NCBI RefSeq assembly: GCF_024505145.1
Contig: NZ_JANIAA010000059.1
Span: 1-46,115 of the forward strand
Reading direction: 5' to 3'
Length of the DNA: 46,115 nt
DNA from: Streptomyces rugosispiralis
GTDB taxonomy: Bacteria > Actinomycetota > Actinomycetes > Streptomycetales > Streptomycetaceae
The notes below the pieces were generated by a model that did no database searches, was not told the DNA's origin, and saw only the letters and a list, made by a program, of their open reading frames with translations. Within the stretch, counting starts at the first letter, position 1. The number at the start of each line of letters is the position of its first letter. Both the position numbers and the translations under genes were made by a program. Positions 13,821 through 22,628 of this stretch are shown piece after piece.

Positions 13821-15839
13821 CTAGAAGCCGTTCTGGCCGCCGAAGATGCCTCCGCCGTTGTCACCGCCGCCGTTTCCGCCGTTGCCACCCTGGCCGGCGA
13901 CCGTGATGAGGTTCACGGACTGGCCCTTGGGCACCTGGGTGCCCGCGCCCGGCTGGCTGGCCACCACGGTGGCGTTGTCGTCCTGCGGACCGGCGATGTT
14001 ACCCACGTTGAGGCCCAGGTCCTGGAGCGCCTTCTTGGCGTCCTTGAGCTTCTGGCCGCCCAGGTTGGGCACCGGCACGTTCTCGGCCTGCGCGGGCTCC
14101 TTCGCGACGGTCAGCGTGACCGTCGAACCGGGCAGGACCTCCTGGCCGCCCTTGGGCGTCTGGTCGGTGACCGTGCCGGCCTCGACGTCGCCGTTCTCGA
14201 CCTCCTGGGTCTGGACCTTGAGGCCCTTCCCCTCGAGCGACTTCGTGGCGTCCTCGACCTTCTGCGTGGTCACGTCCGGGACGACGACCTTCTGCTGGGC
14301 CTCGGCGACGGTCAGGGTGATCGTGGCGCCCTTGGCGACCTTCTTGCCGCCCTTCGGGTCCTGGTCGATCACCTTGCCGGCGGTCTGGTCCGACTGCTGG
14401 GTCTTCTGGTCGACCGTGAAGCCCTTGGCCTCGAGCTGTTGCTTGGCCGACTCGTACTGCACGTTCAGGACGTCGGGAACCTCGACCCTGGCCGCGGGCT
14501 TGGGGCCCTTGGACATGGTCAGCTCGACCGTGCCGTACCGCTTGACCTCGTCGCCGCCCTTGGGGGTCTGCTCGCAGACGGTGTTCTTGTCCGCGTTCTC
14601 GCAGAACTTGGAGCCGACGTTCTTGACCTTGAAGTCGCCGTTCTCCCCTTGGCTCTTGGCGTCCTCGATCGTCTTGCCGACGAGATTGGGGACCGGGACC
14701 ATGCCGTCGTTCTTACCGCCGGAGAACAGCGACTTCCCGATGAAGATCGCACCGACCAGCACCAGGATCCCGGCGATGATCAGCAGGATCGTCGACAGGT
14801 TGCTCTTCTTGCCGGGGCCCCCGCGCCCCCGGCCGCGGTCCGGCCGCTCGTCGTAGCCGAAGCCGCCGTCGTCCTCGCGCATCGGCGGAAGCATCGAGGT
14901 CTGCGCCCCGGCGCCGGAGTTCTGCGGCCGCAGCATCGCGGTGGGCTGGTCTTCGGATCCGTAGCCGACCGCGCCCAGCGCGGCGGTGGCGGCCACCGGC
15001 TGGCCCTCCAGGGCCGCCTCGATGTCGGCGCGCATCTCGTCGGCCGACTGGTAGCGGTAGTCGGGGTCCTTGACCAGCGCCCGCAGGACGATGGCGTCCA
15101 TCTCCGGGGTGATCTCGGGGTCGTAGGTGCTCGGCGGCTGCGGTTCCTCCCGCACGTGCTGATAGGCGACGGCCACCGGGGAGTCGCCCACGAACGGCGG
15201 CCTTACGGTCAGCAGCTCGTAGAGCAGACAGCCGGTGGAGTACAGGTCGCTGCGCGCGTCGACGGTCTCGCCCTTGGCCTGCTCGGGGGAGAGGTACTGA
15301 GCGGTGCCGATGACGGCGGCCGTCTGCGTCATGGTCATACCGGCATCGCCCATGGCGCGGGCGATGCCGAAGTCCATCACCTTGACCTGGCCGCTCCGCG
15401 TGAGCATGACGTTGGCCGGCTTGATGTCCCGGTGGACGATGTTGTTGCGGTGCGAGTACTCGAGGGCCTGGAGGATGCCGGTGGTCATCTCCAGCGAGCG
15501 CTCGGGGAGCAGCTTTCTGCCCGAGTGAAGAAGCTCACGCAGCGTGGAACCGTCGACGTACTCCATCACGATGTACGGGATCGAGACGCCGTCGACGTAG
15601 TCCTCGCCGGTGTCGTAGACCGCGACGATCGCGGGATGGTTGAGCGAGGCGGCCGACTGGGCCTCTCGGCGGAACCGGGCCTGGAAGGACGGGTCGCGGG
15701 CGAGGTCGGCCCGGAGCGTCTTCACAGCGACAGTACGGCCGAGGCGGGTGTCGTGCGCGAGGTAGACCTCCGCCATGCCACCGCGGCCGAGCACTGAGCC
15801 CAGCTCATACCGGCCGCCGAGGCGACGCGGCTCTTCCAT
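13821..15839 (-). CDS. pknB: PASTA-domain Ser/Thr protein kinase PknB
   Basis: A 672-residue transmembrane kinase of the PknB/Stk1 family that senses muropeptides or lipid II and phosphorylates wall and division proteins. The kinase domain (1-275) is complete: GRGGMAEVY, K40, HRDIKPAN (136-142), DFG (156-158) and activation-loop threonines in MTMTQTAAVIGT. After a basic juxtamembrane stretch comes one membrane helix (ILLIIAGILVLVGAIFI), then four PASTA repeats, then a Gly/Asn-rich tail ending GGQNGF. The ATG at 15839 follows GGAG; an in-frame start at 15920 would add a Cys/Arg-rich head unlike the family. It is the last gene of the fhaA-to-pknB operon. Confidence 0.97.
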   Translation of the reverse strand: MEEPRRLGGRYELGSVLGRGGMAEVYLAHDTRLGRTVAVKTLRADLARDPSFQARFRREAQSAASLNHPAIVAVYDTGEDYVDGVSIPYIVMEYVDGSTLRELLHSGRKLLPERSLEMTTGILQALEYSHRNNIVHRDIKPANVMLTRSGQVKVMDFGIARAMGDAGMTMTQTAAVIGTAQYLSPEQAKGETVDARSDLYSTGCLLYELLTVRPPFVGDSPVAVAYQHVREEPQPPSTYDPEITPEMDAIVLRALVKDPDYRYQSADEMRADIEAALEGQPVAATAALGAVGYGSEDQPTAMLRPQNSGAGAQTSMLPPMREDDGGFGYDERPDRGRGRGGPGKKSNLSTILLIIAGILVLVGAIFIGKSLFSGGKNDGMVPVPNLVGKTIEDAKSQGENGDFKVKNVGSKFCENADKNTVCEQTPKGGDEVKRYGTVELTMSKGPKPAARVEVPDVLNVQYESAKQQLEAKGFTVDQKTQQSDQTAGKVIDQDPKGGKKVAKGATITLTVAEAQQKVVVPDVTTQKVEDATKSLEGKGLKVQTQEVENGDVEAGTVTDQTPKGGQEVLPGSTVTLTVAKEPAQAENVPVPNLGGQKLKDAKKALQDLGLNVGNIAGPQDDNATVVASQPGAGTQVPKGQSVNLITVAGQGGNGGNGGGDNGGGIFGGQNGF

Positions 15840-16004
15840 AGCTACTCCAGCCCTCTTCCGTGGTTCCCGGCCGCACCTGTGGGCCGGCGAAGTGCTGCTC
15901 GCGCATACCGTACCCGGCACGTCTTACGGGACCCGGCCTCAGTGGCTATCTGATACCGGACCGGTACGGCGACGTGCGGGATTGGCATCCGGACGTGACG
16001 GGGG
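15840..16004. other. pbpA-pknB gap with a 13-bp palindrome
   Basis: No gene is present in these 165 bp, where mycobacteria carry pknA. TACCGG-A-CCGGTA (15954-15966) is a perfect palindrome with 6-bp arms and could be an operator or part of an internal pknB promoter. The rest shows nothing distinctive. Confidence 0.5.
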
Positions 16005-17477
16005 TCACTTGTCGCGCTCGGTTTCCAGGACGGCCTGCATCACGTGCTTGGCGATCGGCGCGGCCAGCTTGCCACCGGCGATGTCGCCGCGGAGGGTGTT
16101 GGACCCTTCGATGACGACCGCGACCGCGACCGGCGAGCCGTCGTTCCCCTTGGCGTAGGAGATGAACCACGCATAGGGGTTCTTGCTGTTGGCGACGCCG
16201 TGCTGGGCGGTACCGGTCTTGCCACCGACCGTGACGCCCGGGATCTGGGCGCTGGTGCCGGTGCCCTCCTTGACCACGGTCTCCATCATGCTCTGGAGCT
16301 TCTGGGCGTTCTCCGAGCTGAGCGGCTGGCTCATCTGCTCCGGGTCGGTCTGCTCGATGGTGTTGAGGTTGGGGGCGCGCAGCGAGTCGACCATGTACGG
16401 CTTCATCAGCTTGCCGTCGTTGGCGACCGCGGCGGCGACCATCGCCATTTGCAGCGGGGTGGCCCGGTTGTCGAACTGGCCGATGGCCGACATCGCGTTG
16501 CCCGGCCGGTCCATCTTCTCGGGGTAGACGCTGGCGTAGGCGCGGACGGGGGTGTCGACCGTCTCGTTGAAGCCGAACTTCTCGGCCTCCTCGAGCATCT
16601 TCTCCCTGCCCAGGTCGTCACCGAGCTTGCCGAAGACCGTGTTGCAGGAGTAGCGGAGCGCCTGCCGCAGCGAGGCGTTCTTGCAGGGGATGTTCCCCTC
16701 GTTGGGCAGCGGCTGGGTGGACAGCGGGAGCTTCCAGGGGTCCGGGGACTCGGTCGCCCCGTCGATGTCGGTGTACTTGCCGTTCTCCAGTGCGGCCGCG
16801 GCGGTGACGACCTTGAAGGTCGAGCCGGGCGGGTAGGTCTGACGGAGCGCCCGGTTGAGCATCGGGTCGTCCTTGTCCGTCTTCGGCTGGAGCCCGAGCC
16901 ACGCCTTCTTGTCCTTGGAGGTGGCACCCGCGATCTTCGACGGGTCGTAGCTCGGAGTGGAGGCGAGGGCGAGGATCTTGCCGGTGCGTGGGTCGAGCGC
17001 GGCGACGGCGCCCTTCTTGTCACCGAGGCCCTTGAACGCGGCCTCCTGGGCCTTGCGGTTCAGGGTGGTGATGACGTCGCCGCCCTTCTGCTTCTTGCCG
17101 GTGATCATGTCGATCGTCCGGTTGAAGAAGAGGCGGTCGTCGTTGCCCGTGAGGATCTCGTCCTCGATCTTCTCGATCTGGTTGGCGTCGTACGCCTGCG
17201 ATGCGTACCCCGTGACCGGCGCCCACATGGGGCCGTCCTTGTAGGTGCGCTTGTACTTGAAGTCGATGCCGCCGGTCTCGGCGGATCCGGTGATCGGCTG
17301 GCCGTCGACGATGATGTTGCCGCGCGGCTGGCTGTAGCGGGCGATCAGAACCCGGTGGTTTCCCTCGTGGTTCTTCAGATCGTCGGCCTGGACGTACTGG
17401 ATCCAGTTGTCCCGCACCAGCAGGGCGAGGACAAGGAGTCCGCAGAAGATCGCGATTCGGCGCAGGGGCTTGTTCAC
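16005..17477 (-). CDS. pbpA: Penicillin-binding protein 2-type transpeptidase PbpA
   Basis: A 490-residue class B penicillin-binding protein that cross-links peptidoglycan. It has an N-terminal membrane anchor (about 7-23), a dimerisation/pedestal region, then the transpeptidase domain with STFK at 219-222 (catalytic Ser), SCN at 277-279 and KTG at 420-422. It is shorter than FtsI, as expected for the PbpA found beside rodA in actinobacteria. The GTG start overlaps the rodA stop (GTGA), coupling the glycosyltransferase with its transpeptidase partner. Confidence 0.97.
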   Translation of the reverse strand: MNKPLRRIAIFCGLLVLALLVRDNWIQYVQADDLKNHEGNHRVLIARYSQPRGNIIVDGQPITGSAETGGIDFKYKRTYKDGPMWAPVTGYASQAYDANQIEKIEDEILTGNDDRLFFNRTIDMITGKKQKGGDVITTLNRKAQEAAFKGLGDKKGAVAALDPRTGKILALASTPSYDPSKIAGATSKDKKAWLGLQPKTDKDDPMLNRALRQTYPPGSTFKVVTAAAALENGKYTDIDGATESPDPWKLPLSTQPLPNEGNIPCKNASLRQALRYSCNTVFGKLGDDLGREKMLEEAEKFGFNETVDTPVRAYASVYPEKMDRPGNAMSAIGQFDNRATPLQMAMVAAAVANDGKLMKPYMVDSLRAPNLNTIEQTDPEQMSQPLSSENAQKLQSMMETVVKEGTGTSAQIPGVTVGGKTGTAQHGVANSKNPYAWFISYAKGNDGSPVAVAVVIEGSNTLRGDIAGGKLAAPIAKHVMQAVLETERDK

Positions 17478-18886
17478 GGTCGGACCACCTGGGTCATCTC
17501 GGCGTCTGTGGTGGGAGCGGGCGTCGGCGCCGGGCGGCGCGCGGTGTCGCTGACCTTGATCAGGATGGCGACGAGCGCCCAGTTGGCGATGACGGACGAA
17601 CCACCCTGCGCGATGAACGGCATGGTCATACCGGTCAGCGGGATGAGGCCCATCACACCGCCCGCCACGACGAAGACCTGGATGGCGAAGGCCGCGGAGA
17701 GGCCGATGGCCAGCAGCTTGCCGAACGGGTCACGGGCGGCGAGGGCGGTGCGCACACCGCGCTCCACGATCAGGCCGTAGAGCAGCAGGAGCCCCATGGT
17801 GCCCGCGAGCCCGAGCTCCTCGCCGACGGTGGCCAGGATGAAGTCGGAGTTGGCGGCGAAGCCGATGAGGTCGGAGTTGCCCTGGCCGAGGCCGGTGCCG
17901 AAGACGCCGCCGGAGCCGAAGGCCATCAGCGCCTGGGCGATCTGGTCACTGCCGCCGTTCTTGGCCACCTCGAAGGGCTGGAGCCAGGCGTCCACACGCG
18001 ACTGGACGTGCGGTTCGAAGGTGGCGACGCCGACCGCGCCGGCCGCGGACATCAGCAGACCGAAGACGATCCAGCTGGTGCGCTCGGTGGCGACGTACAG
18101 CATCACGACGAAGAGGCCGAAGAACAGCAGCGAGGTGCCCAGGTCGGTCTCGAAGACCAGGATGAGGATGCTCATCCCCCAGACCACCAGGATCGGGCCG
18201 AGGTCGCGGCCGCGCGGCAGGTACAGCCCCATGAAGCGGCGGCTGGCCAGGGCGAGCGCGTCCCGCTTGACCATCAGATAGCCGGAGAAGAACACGGCGA
18301 TGATGATCTTGGCGAACTCGCCGGGCTGGATGGAGAAGCTGCCGAGGGTGATCCAGATGCGGGCGCCGAAACGCGCCGGGAAGAACATCGGAAGGATCAG
18401 CAGGATCAGCGCCACCACCATGGAGATGTAGGTGTAGCGCTGGAGGATGCGGTGGTCCTTGAGCAGGATCAGGACGCCGACGAAGAGGGCCACGCCCAGT
18501 GCCGAGTAGATCAGCTGGTTGGGGGCCGAGGGTGCGAACGCCATGCCGGCGTCCTTCGCCCGCTGGGCCAGCCGCCTGGACTGGTCCAGTCGCCAGATGA
18601 GCACCAGGCCCAGCCCGTTGAGGAGCGTGGCGATCGGCAGCAGCAGCGGGTCCGCGTACGGCGCGAACTTCCGGACCACCAGATGGCCGACGGCGGCCAG
18701 CAGGCCGAGCCCGAGGCCGTAGCTGAGCATGCCGGAGGGCATCTCGTCGCTGAGCGCCAGGCCCGCGTTGGCGTAGGCGAAGACCGGAATGATCACCGCG
18801 AAGACGAGCATGGCCAGCTCGGTGTTCCGCCTGCTCGGCGGCCCGGCCGTACTGATCGTCGTCGTGTTGGTCGTACTACTGCTCAT
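17474..18886 (-). CDS. rodA: SEDS peptidoglycan glycosyltransferase RodA/FtsW
   Basis: A 470-residue polytopic membrane protein with about ten to twelve helices. SEDS family signatures are visible: LGSFSIQPGEFAKI, the large loop with FGSGGVFGTGLGQG, DFILATVGEELG and PLTGMTMPFIAQGGSS. The family polymerises glycan strands from lipid II and works with a cognate class B PBP, here PbpA, whose start overlaps its stop. The ATG at 18886 has AAGGGG upstream; upstream in-frame sequence is low complexity and belongs to the pstP end. Confidence 0.96.
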   Translation of the reverse strand: MSSSTTNTTTISTAGPPSRRNTELAMLVFAVIIPVFAYANAGLALSDEMPSGMLSYGLGLGLLAAVGHLVVRKFAPYADPLLLPIATLLNGLGLVLIWRLDQSRRLAQRAKDAGMAFAPSAPNQLIYSALGVALFVGVLILLKDHRILQRYTYISMVVALILLILPMFFPARFGARIWITLGSFSIQPGEFAKIIIAVFFSGYLMVKRDALALASRRFMGLYLPRGRDLGPILVVWGMSILILVFETDLGTSLLFFGLFVVMLYVATERTSWIVFGLLMSAAGAVGVATFEPHVQSRVDAWLQPFEVAKNGGSDQIAQALMAFGSGGVFGTGLGQGNSDLIGFAANSDFILATVGEELGLAGTMGLLLLYGLIVERGVRTALAARDPFGKLLAIGLSAAFAIQVFVVAGGVMGLIPLTGMTMPFIAQGGSSVIANWALVAILIKVSDTARRPAPTPAPTTDAEMTQVVRP

Positions 18887-18908
18887 GGGTGGACGGCCCC
18901 TTACGGCT

Positions 18909-20504
18909 TCACTGCTGGGTGCTGCTGCACTGCGGGACCAACTTCTTCTCCTCCTCCGAGAGGGTGGGGCCGGGGTTCGGAGTGGGAGACGTCGTCGGCG
19001 TGGGCTTGGACGTGGCCTTGGCGGCGTTCGTTCCGAGCTGGTTCTCGGTCTTCCCGTTCCCGGGCTTGCCGCTGCTGCTCGCGGACGGGTCGGCGCTGCT
19101 GGATCCACCGCCGCTCGGCGGCTTGTCGCCCTTGCCCTTGTCGCCGCCGGTGAGGTCCTTCTGGCTCTCCTCGGCCTTCTCCTGGGCGTCGGCCTTCTTG
19201 CAGGCGCTGGCGAGGGTGGAGAGGTCCTTGGTCTTGTCCCGGGCCTGGCTCAGTCCGCTGACCGTGATGGTGTCCTCCACACGGCCGCGCTGGTCGGCCG
19301 GGAGGTACTTGAGTTCGATCTCGCGGTGGTCCTCATGGACCTTGTTGAGCTTGATCCAGGCCAGATCCTGGCTGATGCCCTGGTAGATCGCGACATGGTC
19401 GCCGTTGGAGCCCACGTAGTACTGCGTCTGGGTCCAGCGATAGCCGCCGTAGAGGCCGCCGCCGATCACGGCGAGGCCGAGCACGATGAAGAGCGACCGC
19501 TTGGCCCATGTCTTGCGGCCGCTCTTCTTGGTGAAGTCGCCGTCGGCGTAGTCGCCGTAACTGCCCTGCGGCATACCGCCGATGGCCGGATCGCCGCTGC
19601 CGGGCGGTCCGAAGCCGCCGCGCGCGTCGCCCTGCTGCGGGGGTACGGACCGGCCCAGCTCGGCGGCGCGGCCCGCGGGGGTGTGCGCGGCGCCGCCGTC
19701 CCCGAGCGGGATCTGGTTCTCGGCGACCGCGCCCACGATCACGGGGGTGTCGTTGAGCTGGGCGGCGAGGGTGTCGGCGCCGTCGACGTCGAGGACGTCG
19801 GCGACGATGCAGGTGATGTTGTCGGGGCCGCCGCCGCGCAGGGCGAGCTGGATCAGCTCCTGCACGGTCTCGTGGGGGCCCTGGTAGCTGGCGAGGGTGT
19901 CCTCGAGGGTCTGGTGGCTCACGACGCCGGACAGGCCGTCGGAGCAGATCAGATAGCGGTCGCCGGCCCGGACCTCGCGGATGGACAGATCGGGCTCGAC
20001 GTGGTCGCCGCTGCCCAGCGCCCGCATCAGCAGGGAGCGCTGCGGGTGGGTGCCCGCCTCCTCCTCGGTGATCCGGCCCTCGTCGACCAGGCGCTGCACC
20101 CAGGTGTGGTCCTGGGTGATCTGGGTGAGCACCCCGTCGCGCAGCAGATACGCGCGCGAGTCGCCGACATGCACCAGACCGAGCCGCTGGCCGGTCCACA
20201 GCAGGGCGGTGAGCGTGGTGCCCATGCCCTCGAGCTGCGGGTCCTCCTCGACCATGACGCGCAGCTGATCGTTGGCCCGCTGCACGGCGGTGCCGAGGGA
20301 CGTCAGGATGTCCGAGCCCGGGACGTCGTCGTCGAGCTGGACGAGGGTGGAGATCACCTCGGAGCTGGCGACCTCGCCGGCGGCCTGGCCACCCATGCCG
20401 TCGGCGATCGCGAGCAGCCGGGGACCGGCGTAGCCGGAGTCCTCGTTGCCCTCCCGGATCATGCCCTTGTGCGATCCGGCCGCGAAACGCAGTGACAGAC
20501 TCAT
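18909..20504 (-). CDS. pstP: PP2C-type Ser/Thr protein phosphatase PstP
   Basis: A 531-residue phosphatase that reverses PknB-type phosphorylation. The metal-binding motifs are intact: REGNEDSG, ADGMGG (D35), VGDSRAYLLRDG, DGLSGVV and GGPDNITCIVA. A linker leads to one membrane helix (about 340-360, SLFIVLGLAVIGGGLYGGY) and a 150-residue extracytoplasmic domain ending in a Ser/Pro/Thr/Lys-rich tail. The ATG at 20504 begins MSLSLRF with GAGGTG upstream; a longer start at 20558 is possible but adds a non-family head. It lies 22 bp from rodA in the same operon. Confidence 0.95.
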   Translation of the reverse strand: MSLSLRFAAGSHKGMIREGNEDSGYAGPRLLAIADGMGGQAAGEVASSEVISTLVQLDDDVPGSDILTSLGTAVQRANDQLRVMVEEDPQLEGMGTTLTALLWTGQRLGLVHVGDSRAYLLRDGVLTQITQDHTWVQRLVDEGRITEEEAGTHPQRSLLMRALGSGDHVEPDLSIREVRAGDRYLICSDGLSGVVSHQTLEDTLASYQGPHETVQELIQLALRGGGPDNITCIVADVLDVDGADTLAAQLNDTPVIVGAVAENQIPLGDGGAAHTPAGRAAELGRSVPPQQGDARGGFGPPGSGDPAIGGMPQGSYGDYADGDFTKKSGRKTWAKRSLFIVLGLAVIGGGLYGGYRWTQTQYYVGSNGDHVAIYQGISQDLAWIKLNKVHEDHREIELKYLPADQRGRVEDTITVSGLSQARDKTKDLSTLASACKKADAQEKAEESQKDLTGGDKGKGDKPPSGGGSSSADPSASSSGKPGNGKTENQLGTNAAKATSKPTPTTSPTPNPGPTLSEEEKKLVPQCSSTQQ

Positions 20505-20579
20505 GCGCACCTCGCCCGTCGGCTCCGGGTACAGCCCCTTGCCAACCACGCTGCCCACCCTCCGGTCGTCATGGTCCTA

Positions 20580-21104
20580 CTACTTCCGCAGCTCGATGAC
20601 GGTCTTGCCGATACGGATCGGCGCACCCAGCGGAATCGGTGTCGGTGTGGTGAGTCGGGTCCGGTCGAGATAGGTGCCGTTGGTGGACCCGAGATCCTCG
20701 ACGATCCACTGGCCGTCACGGTCCGGGTAGATCCTGGCATGTCGGCTGGAGGCGTAGTCGTCGTCCAGCACGATTGTTGAATCGTGCGCACGGCCGAGGG
20801 TGATGGTCTGCCCCTGCAGGGCGACCGTGGTGCCGGTGAGCGTGCCCTCGGAGACCACCAACTTGGTGGGGGCACCGCGGCGGCCGCGGCCCCCGGACTG
20901 CTGGCGCTGCGGCGGCGGCGCGCTCTGCTGCCGCTGCTGCTGCGTTTGCGGCCGGTCGGGGGCGGCGGCGCGCCGCGCCGAACCGCGCTGGGTCACGCGG
21001 GTCCCGAACAGGTCGCTGCGGATGACCTGGACGGCCACGATGACGAACAGCCACAGTACGGCGAGGAAACCCAACCGCATGACCGTGAGGGTCAGCTCTG
21101 ACAT
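20580..21104 (-). CDS. fhaB: FHA domain protein FhaB
   Basis: A 174-residue protein: an N-terminal membrane helix (about 5-27), a Gln/Arg-rich linker, and a C-terminal forkhead-associated domain (about 85-172) with LGRAHDSTIVLDDDYASSRHARI and DLGSTNGTYLD. The domain reads phosphothreonine, probably on PknB or its targets. The ATG at 21104 is 10 bp after the fhaA stop. Order and anchor match mycobacterial FhaB (FipA), which links phospho-signalling to division. Confidence 0.94.
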   Translation of the reverse strand: MSELTLTVMRLGFLAVLWLFVIVAVQVIRSDLFGTRVTQRGSARRAAAPDRPQTQQQRQQSAPPPQRQQSGGRGRRGAPTKLVVSEGTLTGTTVALQGQTITLGRAHDSTIVLDDDYASSRHARIYPDRDGQWIVEDLGSTNGTYLDRTRLTTPTPIPLGAPIRIGKTVIELRK

Positions 21105-21114
21105 TGCCCCCGCT

Positions 21115-21969
21115 TCACCCTTCGGCTTGCCGGTAAACGATGGTGGTGCTGCCCACGACGATCCGCGAGCCGTCGCGGAGCGTAGCGCGCGTGGTGTGCT
21201 GCCCGTCCACCACGATGCCGTTCGTCGATCCGAGATCCTGGATGGTCGGTGGGGTTCCGACCCGGATCTCGCAGTGTCTGCGGGAGACACCGGGATCGTC
21301 GATCCGCACGTCAGCGTCGGTGGAGCGGCCCAGAACGAGCGTGGGCCGGGAGATCTGGTGGCGGGTGCCGTTGATCTCGATCCAGCGGCGGGTCTGACCC
21401 TGCGGCTGGGCTCCGGCGCCGGCCGTTGCTCCGCCGCCGCGGGGCGCCGGACGGGCGCCGGGGGGCGCGGACGGCATCGGCGGGGCACCGGCGGGCTGGG
21501 CGGGGTAGCCGTAACCGCCGGGGCGCTGCTGCGGGGCCGCTGCCGCTCCGGCACGGCCCGGCGCCTGCTGTGGGCCCTCCGGGCCCTGGGACTCGCTGGA
21601 GGCCAGGGTCCGGCTGCGCACCCGGTACAGGCCGGTGTCGAGGTCCTCGGCCTTCTGCAGATGCACCTTGATGGCGCCCATGAAGGTGTATCGCTGCTGC
21701 TTGGCGTAGTCGCGGACCATTCCGGCCAGCTCGTCGCCGAGCTGTCCGGAATACGGGCTGAGCCGCTCGTAGTCGGGCGCGCTCAGCTCGACGATGAAGT
21801 CGTTGGGGACGACCGTCCGGTCGCGGTTCCAGATCGTGGCGTTGTTGTCGCACTCGCGCTGGAGCGCGCCGGCGATCTCGACCGGCTGGACCTCGGACTT
21901 GAACACCTTGGCGAAGGTGCCGTTCACGAGGCCCTCGAGACGCTGCTCGAAGCGTTTCAGTACTCCCAC
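21115..21969 (-). CDS. fhaA: FhaA, DUF3662 and FHA domain protein
   Basis: A 284-residue cytosolic protein: DUF3662 domain (about 1-120, starting MGVLKRFEQRLEGLVNG), a Pro/Gly/Ala linker, and an FHA domain (about 200-280) with LGRSTDADVRIDDPGVSRRHCEI and DLGSTNGIVVDG. In mycobacteria FhaA binds phosphorylated PknB partners and the pseudokinase that controls lipid II flipping. The GTG at 21969 has a strong AGGAAGGAGG upstream, marking it as the first gene of the six-gene operon fhaA-fhaB-pstP-rodA-pbpA-pknB. Confidence 0.95.
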   Translation of the reverse strand: MGVLKRFEQRLEGLVNGTFAKVFKSEVQPVEIAGALQRECDNNATIWNRDRTVVPNDFIVELSAPDYERLSPYSGQLGDELAGMVRDYAKQQRYTFMGAIKVHLQKAEDLDTGLYRVRSRTLASSESQGPEGPQQAPGRAGAAAAPQQRPGGYGYPAQPAGAPPMPSAPPGARPAPRGGGATAGAGAQPQGQTRRWIEINGTRHQISRPTLVLGRSTDADVRIDDPGVSRRHCEIRVGTPPTIQDLGSTNGIVVDGQHTTRATLRDGSRIVVGSTTIVYRQAEG

Positions 21970-22294
21970 CGGGCACCTCCTTCCTCAGTCGTGCTCTGGG
22001 TCGTCCTGGTACTGCTTACTGATCGTATCCACGCGTCGGGAAATCGGGTGGTTCCCCTTCCTGGCCCTGTGGAGCAGTGTCACCTCTCACAGGGATCGTA
22101 GAGGTGCCCTGACGACAGTGTCCCGCAACCGTGACGCTCCACGGACGGGTGGGGGCGGGGCCTCGGTAACGGGTGTGATTGCACCCGGAGGAGCGTGCTA
22201 GTGTTCTGGATGTCGGAAGGCGCTCCACACGAACCGGACGGATCAAGAAGATCGGGCCGGGGAGCGAGGCGAGTGGCCGGACGGCAGCACCCAT
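21970..22294. promoter_or_regulatory. fhaA / tRNA-Leu divergent promoter region
   Basis: These 325 bp hold no gene I can support. A candidate tRNA promoter is TGATTG (22176-22181), 17 bp, TAGTGT (22199-22204), about 90 bp before the tRNA. The operon promoter for fhaA must lie in the left part, but no clear boxes are visible. Confidence 0.4.
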
Positions 22295-22381
22295 GCGCGG
22301 GTGGCGGAATAGGCAGACGCGCTGGATTCAGGTTCCAGTGCCCGAAAGGGCGTGGGGGTTCAACTCCCCCCTCGCGCACCA
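22295..22381 (+). tRNA. tRNA-Leu (anticodon CAG)
   Basis: A class II tRNA of 87 nt with encoded CCA. The acceptor arms GCGCGGG and CTCGCGC pair with one G:U. The anticodon stem CTGGA/TCCAG encloses TTCAGGT (anticodon CAG). The variable arm TGCCCGAAAGGGCG forms its own stem, and the T-arm is GGGGGTTCAACTCCCCC. Confidence 0.96.
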
Positions 22382-22387
22382 GTCGGA

Positions 22388-22430
22388 GCGGGTCTCTCCG
22401 GAGTGACGAAAGTCGCTCGGAGGGGCCCGC
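22388..22430 (+). terminator. Hairpin after tRNA-Leu
   Basis: The arms GCGGGTCTCTCCG (22388-22400) and CGGAGGGGCCCGC (22418-22430) pair imperfectly around an inner AGTGAC-GAAA-GTCGCT hairpin, followed by TT. It starts seven bases after the tRNA. Confidence 0.65.
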
Positions 22431-22501
22431 TTCGCGTTTGTGGCAGGGGCCTTACGGGCTTTCTGTGCAGGGCTTCCTGCGCCGGGCTTCCTGGGGAAGC
22501 G

Positions 22502-22533
22502 GCAGGGGCCTCCTGGGAAGAGGAGGCCCCTGC
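22502..22533 (-). terminator. Hairpin downstream of the azoreductase gene
   Basis: A perfect 13-bp stem (GCAGGGGCCTCCT with its complement at 22521-22533) and a 6-nt loop, about 95 bp past the azoreductase stop. It may also stop leftover tRNA transcription. The stretch 22540-22628 is a loose GGATCAGGCGG-like repeat with no gene. Confidence 0.65.
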
Positions 22534-22628
22534 GGCCTGATGTCCGGTGAACCGGGTCAGGCAGGTCAGGCGGGTCCGGCGGATCGGTCGGCCTCGGTGG
22601 ATCAGACGCGTCCGGCAGATCTGTCGGA

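Noticed and set aside
13782..15797. A 671-codon plus-strand open frame opposite pknB
   Set aside because: It is the mirror of the pknB reading frame, with no domain or ribosome site.
16044..17780. Long plus-strand frame opposite pbpA and rodA
   Set aside because: Antisense shadow of two overlapping, well-supported genes; rich in Asp/Gly/Val/Arg repeats without any fold signature.
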